This document shows, piece after piece, positions 55,488-62,791 of a stretch of 64,000 bases of DNA. Source of the DNA: Rheinheimera lutimaris (lineage in GTDB: Bacteria; Pseudomonadota; Gammaproteobacteria; Enterobacterales; Alteromonadaceae); assembly GCF_013283795.1 (NCBI RefSeq), contig NZ_JABSOD010000007.1:62001-126000 (forward strand). The letters are read 5' to 3'. Within the stretch, counting starts at the first letter, position 1; every line of letters begins with the position of its first letter. Both the position numbers and the translations under genes were made by a program. A model generated the notes under the pieces. That model did no database searches, had not been told where the DNA came from, and saw only the letters and a program-made list of their open reading frames with translations.

Positions 55488-56664
55488 TGACGCTCCCAAA
55501 AATAATTGCAGAGATCATCAAGTTGCCATGCCTGTTGATACCATCGGCAAAGCGTCCTTGCTCACCAAAGGTGTAGCCGCCGATAAACGGAATGTTTTCC
55601 AGCTTTTGCCTTATGCCTTGATGCACTCTTTTTATGTCATCAGGGATTGCCAGCATGCAACCGGCACAAAAAATAACAATGGCTGCCTGCGGTTTGCTAT
55701 CGTATAAGTTACTCAGTTGCTGTCGGGCAATGTCCGATACCGTTGCAGCACGTTGAACCAGCAGTTCTGTATCTCCTTGCATAAAGGTTATACATTCTCC
55801 GGTATGTACCCGGGAAAAAAGATCAATTGAACCATCAGTTCTTATTCGCGCCGGGTGTGACAACAATGCCATGTTGATATCATGTTGTGGCACAATTCTG
55901 CCAAGTGGTGAGAAGGTGCTGGCAGCCAGAACCGGGCCTGCCGGTAAGGGAGGGTGGCGGTTTAGCGCCCGCCAGTTGTTATAAACATCGGCAGCTGGTT
56001 GGTTATCCAGGGTAATAAGTTGTCGTTCAGAGACACCGGTAACTACAGCAGACAAAGTCGTTTGTTCATAACCACAACTAAAGTAATAGCTTATTGGCAC
56101 TGATGGAAACATAACCGCAATGATAAAACCGGTGTTTATTAGTTGCTTGCCATCAAACATACACCAGTTACCGCTGATATCATTATCAGCACTGCTGCCA
56201 CCAAACACCGGTACATCGTTGCCGATAAGCTCGCGAATACCTGTTAGTAAGCCTTCTTCCAATCCGGGGGATGGGCTGCACCAAATAAACGCCGGCAGTT
56301 CACCGGGTTTATTTGCTGCCAGTAAGGCTTCTTCCAGAGCTGCTTTGCTGTCTTCAACAATGGTTTTGCTATTACTATGTCGACTGGCTACACCGTAAGC
56401 ACCGTTTGGGTCGACAAACTGTAATATAGCCAGATGATGATTGCTTTCTGTGGCTCGATCAGAAAAGGCATCCCGGCACGAGCTCGTCGCTACCCAGCCA
56501 GCCGACACCATGGTGGCATAATGACAGCTTGATAATTCAGTGATGGCTTTAGTGCTGCCAAAAGCAATAGACAAAGATGCTGTTTCCGGCTGCTCCAAAG
56601 CCACTAACTGATCACAGAAACAAGCTTGGTCAGTGACATCAAGATAATGACGGATCACTTTCAT
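55474..56664 (-). CDS. FIST domain signal protein (NosP-like)
   Basis: A 396-residue soluble protein with FIST N and FIST C domains (about 30-225 and 230-380): LSIAFGSTKAI, PVFGGSSADND and IPFIGGYTFGEQGRF are the recognisable segments. FIST proteins encoded next to histidine kinases include NosP, a haem-containing nitric-oxide sensor that controls its kinase and biofilm output in several gammaproteobacteria. Neighbouring genes (kinase overlapping by 14 bp, receiver 3 bp upstream) fit that role. I cannot identify the haem ligand from sequence, so small-molecule or amino-acid sensing is an alternative. Confidence 0.85.
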   Translation of the reverse strand: MKVIRHYLDVTDQACFCDQLVALEQPETASLSIAFGSTKAITELSSCHYATMVSAGWVATSSCRDAFSDRATESNHHLAILQFVDPNGAYGVASRHSNSKTIVEDSKAALEEALLAANKPGELPAFIWCSPSPGLEEGLLTGIRELIGNDVPVFGGSSADNDISGNWCMFDGKQLINTGFIIAVMFPSVPISYYFSCGYEQTTLSAVVTGVSERQLITLDNQPAADVYNNWRALNRHPPLPAGPVLAASTFSPLGRIVPQHDINMALLSHPARIRTDGSIDLFSRVHTGECITFMQGDTELLVQRAATVSDIARQQLSNLYDSKPQAAIVIFCAGCMLAIPDDIKRVHQGIRQKLENIPFIGGYTFGEQGRFADGINRHGNLMISAIIFGSVNESV

Positions 56665-56667
56665 TAA

Positions 56668-58002
56668 CTATTCCTCTTCAGAGTCATTTATATCGATGAT
56701 ATCTACCGCTACAAGCAGAGTTTCTTTATGCTTCAACTGATAAGCCAGCAGTCTGTCCAGTGATGAACGGGTAATGATGTGGTCTTTAGGCAGTAACAAG
56801 ATATGTTTTTTATTATACAGATTACTTTTAAGTTTCATGCCGGTTGCCAGCTGGGTGACTTCAAGGCCACTGCGCATATGCTCGATGGTATGCAGCTCGT
56901 TTTTCTGCAGCAATACTGACAAAGCTTTGATGACATCAGGATCGTAATTGCTACCCTGATGAAGCTTTATATTGTCAAACGCTTGTCGTAGCGTAACTTT
57001 TTTGCCATCCTGGAAGCCGTCTGTTATCAACCACAAATCTCGTACCGCGGAGAGAATTCTTGCGCCCAGCGGGATATCTGTACCGACTTTCTGTGCCGGT
57101 TCACCAGCACCATTAAAACGCTCCAGCTGGTTTGCAATAATTAACGAAACATCTGATAAATGTGTAGCAGGGAGCAGAATTTCCTCAGCATGTTGCGGAT
57201 GTTCGAAAAACTGACGACGCTCAGTTCCGTCCAATTTTGTATAGACACTTGCAGCTATGTGAGGTGGTAAGGCAATTTTACCAATTTCACAAAACAACCC
57301 TGCTTTTCGCACGGCAATCATTTGCTCTTTTGGTAATTGCAGAACCTTAGCGACATTTTCACAGGTACTGCTGATTTTTCTGGCTAATTCACCACTCAAT
57401 GGTGGATAGCTGCTGATGATGTTGTACAGCACCTCCAGGGTTGCCGCTTCTTCTTTCTCGCGTTGTGCAGCCAGTTCTTTGTATTTTGACAAGGTGGTTT
57501 TTAGTTGGGCTGTACGCTGGTGTACCATCTCCTCAAGCGAATGATTCATCTCTTTTAATTGCTTATTTTGCGCTGCTACTTTTGCTGTCAGAATTTTGTT
57601 TTGACGCACCAACCGGTATAAGGCGAGACCTTCGTCTACGGCGGCCAGCAGTTCCTGATTGTCCCAAGGTTTTTGGATATAACGATGAATTTTTCCAAGG
57701 TTAATAGCGGAAACAGTGGAGGCTAAATCAGCGTATCCTGTCATTAAAATGCGATAGGCATCAGGCTGGAGCTTAGCGGCCTGCGCCAGAAACTCGGCGC
57801 CAGTCATGTTGGGCATGCGCATATCGGTAACGATGACATTGACCCGGTGTGTGTGCATAAGCTCCAAAGCTTTGATGCCGCCGTCAGCCAACAGCAAATC
57901 GACTTCTGTATTGATAAAAAGCCGTTGCAAAGACTTAAGAATGCTTTGTTCGTCATCAACAAAAAGTACCAGAGGCCTTTTATCTTCAGATAGTGCTGTC
58001 AT
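56668..58002 (-). CDS. Response regulator with degenerate HD-GYP-type domain
   Basis: A 444-residue protein. Receiver (about 10-130: Asp60 in VTDMRMP, Lys111 in QKPWDNQ), coiled coil (about 133-195), then an HD-GYP-like domain (about 200-385). The expected HD metal pair is replaced (GLFCEIGKIALP in place of LHDIGK), and the GYP motif reads GEP with the preceding HHE as QLE. Some downstream elements (EHPQHAEEIL, IPLGARILSAVRD) persist. c-di-GMP hydrolysis is therefore unlikely and a binding or scaffold role plausible. First gene of the leftward four-gene operon; divergent from the HTH-receiver gene. Confidence 0.87.
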   Translation of the reverse strand: MTALSEDKRPLVLFVDDEQSILKSLQRLFINTEVDLLLADGGIKALELMHTHRVNVIVTDMRMPNMTGAEFLAQAAKLQPDAYRILMTGYADLASTVSAINLGKIHRYIQKPWDNQELLAAVDEGLALYRLVRQNKILTAKVAAQNKQLKEMNHSLEEMVHQRTAQLKTTLSKYKELAAQREKEEAATLEVLYNIISSYPPLSGELARKISSTCENVAKVLQLPKEQMIAVRKAGLFCEIGKIALPPHIAASVYTKLDGTERRQFFEHPQHAEEILLPATHLSDVSLIIANQLERFNGAGEPAQKVGTDIPLGARILSAVRDLWLITDGFQDGKKVTLRQAFDNIKLHQGSNYDPDVIKALSVLLQKNELHTIEHMRSGLEVTQLATGMKLKSNLYNKKHILLLPKDHIITRSSLDRLLAYQLKHKETLLVAVDIIDINDSEEE

Positions 58003-58020
58003 TTTAACACCTTTCGCATT

Positions 58021-58033
58021 TGTCTTATTTGTC
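58021..58033 (-). promoter_or_regulatory. GACAAATRAGACA element in divergent promoter region
   Basis: The minus strand reads GACAAATAAGACA. The plus strand shows three TTGTC half-sites (58020, 58029, 58035). A plausible rightward promoter, TTGTCC (58029-58034), 18-base spacer, TATAAC (58053-58058), overlaps it. It lies between the divergent receiver genes starting at 58002 and 58095 and matches the element at 48790. Confidence 0.45.
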
Positions 58034-58094
58034 CTTGTCTTTAAAACTATGCTATAACTTAGCAGGAATCAAGTTTAGTAGTGGAAGTTATAAG

Positions 58095-58673
58095 GTGAAA
58101 ACGCTTAAACCCAGTGAAATTGCGCAGTACTGTGATGTGCATCAGCGCACGGTGAGCCGTTGGATAGCCAATGGGCAACTTAAAGGACATAAATTGCCTG
58201 GTAGAGGGAATTATCGGGTGCTGGTAGAAGACTTTATCAGTTTTCTGCACCGGCAGCATATGCCAATGCCTGATATCTTGCTGCAAGAGAGTGCAGTGCA
58301 AGCTGCTTCAGAAAAAAAACGCGTATTAATTATCGATGATGAAGTGGCTATGCGCAATGCTGTGCGCCGCGTGCTGCAATCGACACCGCATGACATTATA
58401 TCTGCTCAGGATGGTTTTCAGGCGGGGGTAAAAATTATTGCTGAAAAGCCTGATTTGATCATCTTAGATTTATCAATGCCCGGCCTGGATGGTTTTGAGG
58501 TTATTCAGTTTATTCGTCAGCGCCCTGACCTTGCAGCACTTAAAGTTCTGGTGTTATCAGGTTTAGCACCGGCTGACTTAGCCGAATCGGTTAGGATTGG
58601 TGCAAATGACGCAATTGCGAAGCCATTTGACAATACAGATTTACTAAACAGGGTAAACAACTTGCTGAGTTAG
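58095..58673 (+). CDS. HTH-receiver protein (excisionase/MerR-like HTH plus C-terminal receiver)
   Basis: A 192-residue protein. The N-terminal helix-turn-helix of the excisionase/MerR type (about 3-55: LKPSEIAQYCDVHQRTVSRWIANGQLKGHKLPGRGNYRV) is joined by a short linker to a C-terminal receiver (about 75-192: Asp81-Asp82, phospho-acceptor Asp125 in ILDLSMPGLDG, Lys176 in AKPFD). The usual order in response regulators is receiver first. GTG 58095 is the likely start, with GGAAG 7 bases upstream; the most upstream in-frame start (58020) would add 25 residues unlike the family. Candidate regulator for the shared GACAAATRAGACA elements. Followed 8 bp later by the next receiver gene. Confidence 0.85.
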   Translation: MKTLKPSEIAQYCDVHQRTVSRWIANGQLKGHKLPGRGNYRVLVEDFISFLHRQHMPMPDILLQESAVQAASEKKRVLIIDDEVAMRNAVRRVLQSTPHDIISAQDGFQAGVKIIAEKPDLIILDLSMPGLDGFEVIQFIRQRPDLAALKVLVLSGLAPADLAESVRIGANDAIAKPFDNTDLLNRVNNLLS

Positions 58674-58681
58674 GAGGCAAG

Positions 58682-60679
58682 ATGGAAAAGTCGGTTCTGG
58701 TTGTTGACGACGAAACTGGCATTTTAAAGGCAATTAGCCGGGTATTGTCCCGTTCCGGCTATAGTGTCAAAACAGCAAGCTGTGGCGATGATGCGCTGAC
58801 AATATTGCAATCATGGCCCTGTAAAGTAGTGCTGACTGATTTTCGCATGCCAACGATGGATGGTGCTGAATTACTTGCAACAATACAAACGCATTTTCCT
58901 GACATTGTCGGTTTGGTTATCAGTGGTTACTCTGACTTTGAATCAGTAAAAAAATTATTAAATGCAGGCACTGCATTTCGTTTTTTACAAAAGCCCTGGG
59001 AAGACGAAGAGTTGCTGCTGCAAGTTGGTGCCGCCTTGGAGCATTACCAACAACATCGTTTTAACAGACAAGCCGGCAAAATGTTGCTGGCGGCATCGGA
59101 ACCGCTGCTTGAGCTGTCGTCTGAGGGCATTGTTTTACAGGTAAATGCAGCTGCACGTGCATTGCTGGGAGATGAAGTAAGCAAAGCGGGGTGTTTGCTT
59201 GCCAGTTTGGTGCGGGCAGAGGACAAAGATAAAATTAGCGCCACGCTTTTTGATGCAACCCGCAGCGTGTTTGTAACGCTGGATAGCCTTGTTGAAATTG
59301 AACTGAGCTGTCGCTTAGTTGGCCCGGGCAGCTGCATTATAGAATTGTCTTATGTAACGGTTCCGGTGTTAGTTAATAACGTGTTTGACTTACCCGCCAT
59401 GTTAAATTACCAACAGTTGTTGCAGCTAATCCCCAAATATATACAAAATGCGCGCTCTTTAGCTTTGGTTGCAGTAAAGATACGTAGTTTTGAACTATGG
59501 AGTCGTGTTATTGGTTACACCGAAGCGGAGCGTGCACTTGAGTCTATTGCTGAACAATTGTTAGCGTCGTCGTCTGCTTTAGGAGAGCTGGCTTTTCTGG
59601 CCAATGAGCAGTTTGTAATTGTAATACCTGTGCCAGATAGTGAGATGCAGGTACTACAGAATATCACTGAAATACTCTCATCGATAACAGGCCACCAACA
59701 ACTGGCAAAGGGGGCAATAGATTTTGCTGTGAGTTATTGTTTGCTACCAGAAGATGGCAATGATCCCCGTACTATATTAAACAATTTGCTGCTGGGAAAT
59801 ATGCTGGTTGCTCAGAGTACACTACGTATGTTCATGCGTTATGACCGCCAGGCGGTAGAGCGTAAAAAGCACCAATTGTCTTTAAGTCAGGCTTTACATA
59901 GTGCAATTGAACAAGATCAGTTATTTTTGCATTTTCAGGCCAAGTTCGATCTGCATAAACAAGCATTATCAGGTTGCGAGGTGCTTGTGCGGTGGCATCA
60001 TCCTGAGTTCGGCATCGTTTCGCCATCGTTGTTTATTCCATTAGCAGAGCAGCAGGGGCAAATTATTGAAATCGGCTACTGGGTGTTAAAACAAGCTTTT
60101 CAAGCTTTAGTTAATTGGAATAAAAAGGGTATTCACATTGGTAAAATGGCGGTGAATATTTCTGGTCGTCAGCTGATGGAGCCAGATTTCATCGAGTGGG
60201 TCAAGCACCATTTAACGCAGCATGGTGTCAATGCTGCCCAATTGGAGTTCGAACTTACCGAAACTTTTTTACTGGAAAACTTTGATGATTGTGTCAACAA
60301 ACTAAAGGTGTTGTCAGAACTCGGTATTAGTATAGCTATTGATGATTTTGGTACCGGCTATTCCTCTTTAGCCTATCTCAACAAATTACCATTAAATGTG
60401 TTAAAAATAGACCGTTCGTTGATTGCTGACGTTGAAAGTAATCTGCAGACACAAAGCCTGGTGGCAAATATTGTGCGCCTGGCACATGACTTAAATTTAC
60501 GAGTTGTCGTTGAAGGTGTTGAAACCATGGACCAGTTACAACTTGTACAACAAATGGGTTGTGACGTTATCCAGGGTTACTTTATTGCCCGGCCACAATC
60601 AGAGCAAGGCTATATTGCTCTGCTATCGTCGGCTCAATCTCAAAGTGCCGTGTCGTTGTACGGAGGTGCCGATGTTTAA
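58682..60679 (+). CDS. Receiver-GGDEF(degenerate)-EAL response regulator
   Basis: A 665-residue protein. Receiver (about 1-125, Asp53 in LTDFRMPTMDG), a PAS-like segment (about 135-230), a degenerate GGDEF domain (about 250-395; the signature reads ANEQF), and an EAL domain (about 405-650). The EAL motif is EVL (CEVLVRWHH), with ELTETFLLEN, IDDFGTGYSSLAYL and VVEGVET conserved, so phosphodiesterase activity is still plausible because the metal-binding glutamate is kept. The start has TTAGGAGG upstream. It overlaps the next gene by 8 bp. Confidence 0.9.
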   Translation: MEKSVLVVDDETGILKAISRVLSRSGYSVKTASCGDDALTILQSWPCKVVLTDFRMPTMDGAELLATIQTHFPDIVGLVISGYSDFESVKKLLNAGTAFRFLQKPWEDEELLLQVGAALEHYQQHRFNRQAGKMLLAASEPLLELSSEGIVLQVNAAARALLGDEVSKAGCLLASLVRAEDKDKISATLFDATRSVFVTLDSLVEIELSCRLVGPGSCIIELSYVTVPVLVNNVFDLPAMLNYQQLLQLIPKYIQNARSLALVAVKIRSFELWSRVIGYTEAERALESIAEQLLASSSALGELAFLANEQFVIVIPVPDSEMQVLQNITEILSSITGHQQLAKGAIDFAVSYCLLPEDGNDPRTILNNLLLGNMLVAQSTLRMFMRYDRQAVERKKHQLSLSQALHSAIEQDQLFLHFQAKFDLHKQALSGCEVLVRWHHPEFGIVSPSLFIPLAEQQGQIIEIGYWVLKQAFQALVNWNKKGIHIGKMAVNISGRQLMEPDFIEWVKHHLTQHGVNAAQLEFELTETFLLENFDDCVNKLKVLSELGISIAIDDFGTGYSSLAYLNKLPLNVLKIDRSLIADVESNLQTQSLVANIVRLAHDLNLRVVVEGVETMDQLQLVQQMGCDVIQGYFIARPQSEQGYIALLSSAQSQSAVSLYGGADV

Positions 60680-61784
60680 CGTACTCTTTATTGATGACGA
60701 TGACTTTATGCTGCGTGCTTTAGTGCGCCTTGCAAGGCGGCTGCGACCAGATTGGCAGTTTTTCACAGCTGTCGACGCCAATGCCTGGCGCAGTGCAATA
60801 GCGCCGGCTACAAAGCTTGATTTGGTAATATGCGACTACCTTATGCCGCAAATTAATGGTGATAAAGTACTTGCTGAGGTAGCGCTGTCTTATCCAGGGG
60901 CTGTAAGGGCATTGTTAACCGGCGACACTACAGAAGAAGTGGTCTGCAGCGCCAGTAAAATAGCCCATTTTGCGCTTAGTAAACCGTTTAACGAACTGGA
61001 TATATTGCAATTGTTCCAAAGTGTTGAACTGACTCATAGTTTACCTGTTTCCGCCGATGTGCGGGAAATGCTGGGCAACAGTGCTTTGCTGATGCCATTG
61101 CCCGCAGTAGTAAAAAAAGTGCGTGATCTATTGCTTAATGAGGATTCTGATGCTGCTGATGTTGTTGAAATTATTCAACATGAGCCGTTAATTACCGCAA
61201 GAATATTGCAGTTGGCCAATTCTGCCTTTATGGGGTTTACCCGCTCAACGGCTTCGCTGGAAGAATCAATTAAGCGTTTGGGTGTAAAACTTACCAGTGC
61301 AGTGATTACCTCAATTGCGTTAGAACAAGCAATAACGCCAATGTTAGATTACGATAAGCATCGTCAGATAAATGATGCCGCCTTTGATACCGCCATGCAT
61401 TCGCGATTGCTATGCCGCGGATTGGGTTATAAACAGGAGGTTCAGGAGGAGTTGTTTGTTGCAGCATTGCTGTCTTCTATTGGAGCCTTGATAACGGCAA
61501 CTGAGCAATGGCAACAACAGTATTCTGCGGTCTATGCAGATTGGTCTGCAGTAAAACTTGAGGCGGTGGTATCTGCTTTTATGTTAACCCTTTGGGGGTA
61601 TACGGAGTCGCTGCGGCACACTGTGTTATGGAGTGCAGATCCAGACTTCAGCTATACAGAGGGCAATAATGCTTTGTTACTTTTTTTAGCGCGTCAACGC
61701 AAAGAACATGGCGGTACGTTGCCCTCCGTGGTACTGAACATGATATCTGACACTGCATTCCGGCAAAAATTGGCTGAAATTTGA
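60672..61784 (+). CDS. Receiver-HDOD response regulator
   Basis: A 370-residue protein. A receiver (about 1-120, Asp8-Asp9, phospho-acceptor Asp55 in VICDYLMPQINGD, Lys in SKPFNELD) is joined to an HDOD domain (about 135-330: LPAVVKKVRDLL, IIQHEPLITARILQLANSAFMG, SLEESIKRLGVKLTSAVI). HDOD proteins lack HD catalysis and act as signalling scaffolds. ATG 60672 has CGGAGGTG 3 bases upstream and overlaps the preceding stop by 8 bp, so the three rightward receiver genes form one operon. The 209-bp region after it (61785-61993) shows nothing I can support. Confidence 0.9.
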   Translation: MFNVLFIDDDDFMLRALVRLARRLRPDWQFFTAVDANAWRSAIAPATKLDLVICDYLMPQINGDKVLAEVALSYPGAVRALLTGDTTEEVVCSASKIAHFALSKPFNELDILQLFQSVELTHSLPVSADVREMLGNSALLMPLPAVVKKVRDLLLNEDSDAADVVEIIQHEPLITARILQLANSAFMGFTRSTASLEESIKRLGVKLTSAVITSIALEQAITPMLDYDKHRQINDAAFDTAMHSRLLCRGLGYKQEVQEELFVAALLSSIGALITATEQWQQQYSAVYADWSAVKLEAVVSAFMLTLWGYTESLRHTVLWSADPDFSYTEGNNALLLFLARQRKEHGGTLPSVVLNMISDTAFRQKLAEI

Positions 61785-61993
61785 CCGGCTGCAATTTGTT
61801 AAAGTAACCCAAGGCGTATTTCATTACCGACGCCCGCCGGAGAATTCAGAGACAACAGCAGAAGCAGTAATACACGCATAAGCAGCCTTTGGTAGAGAAC
61901 TCTCACATACTAACGTAAAGTGTTCTGTTAACAATGCGCCGGTGCTGAATTGTATTACTGGTCGGAGTTTAGTGGTTGTTCTGCTACAGCGAT

Positions 61994-62791
61994 TTACAAC
62001 TGATACAACTGCAGAAATTGCGCTGCCGGCAACTGATTAAACTGCTGTAACAGTTGGCTGAATATTTTGCTGTCGCTGACGCTATCTAATGACTGGATAA
62101 CTTGCTGCAGGTTAGTGTCTTGCAGGCGGCAGCATTGCTGATAGCGTTGGATCTGTAGATTGAGCGGCGCTTTACCTTGCTGCAGCAATAAGCGCTCTGC
62201 AACGACAAAAAACTGCGCGCCGCCCCAGTAGCCCGCGGCAAAGCGGCGCTGGCTAAGCAGTTGTGCGGCGGTCTCGACCATGCTTAATTGGTGCAGATAG
62301 TGTTTACGCTGCGGCGTGAATTTCGCATTGATTTCTTTGGTGGCACTGTCAATTAACCCTGCCTGTTGCATGATCCGGTATTGCATATAGCTGGCAAAAC
62401 CCTCGGCAAACCAGGCATTTTTACGCCCAAGGTAAGGTAGCGCCAGATGGGCTATTTCATGGTAAGCGGTCCAGTCGGCGATAAATTGCTGCTTACTAAA
62501 CTGCGGCGCAACATAAAAATGCACTTGCTGGCTGTGCTCCCGCCAGGTATTGGCCCAGGGCACCGGCTCTTTGCCGGCGCGACGGTACAGATATAACTGC
62601 ATTTCAAACGGGTAGGGCCCGAGAGTATTTAGCGTAGCCTGACTGCTAAAGGCCAGCCACTGCTCCAGTTTCAGCTGCTCTGCCGCGCTGAATTCATGCT
62701 GCCAGTGCAACTGATGTGGTGGCGTTGCTGCCATGCTGATATTGCCGGCGCTGCCAAGCAGCACCAGCACAACCGCGATAAACTTAGGCAC
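61994..62791 (-). CDS. Exported gluzincin-like metallopeptidase
   Basis: A 265-residue protein with a signal peptide (about 1-21, cut near SMA-ATP). It has a zinc site of gluzincin type: HEIAH (about residue 111) followed by NAWFAEGFASY, where the glutamate ~18 residues on would be the third ligand. The remainder is helical, as in small MA-clan peptidases. The substrate is unknown. The start is GTG 62791, overlapping the stop of the RND gene by 8 bp, so the two are in one operon. Confidence 0.72.
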   Translation of the reverse strand: MPKFIAVVLVLLGSAGNISMAATPPHQLHWQHEFSAAEQLKLEQWLAFSSQATLNTLGPYPFEMQLYLYRRAGKEPVPWANTWREHSQQVHFYVAPQFSKQQFIADWTAYHEIAHLALPYLGRKNAWFAEGFASYMQYRIMQQAGLIDSATKEINAKFTPQRKHYLHQLSMVETAAQLLSQRRFAAGYWGGAQFFVVAERLLLQQGKAPLNLQIQRYQQCCRLQDTNLQQVIQSLDSVSDSKIFSQLLQQFNQLPAAQFLQLYQL

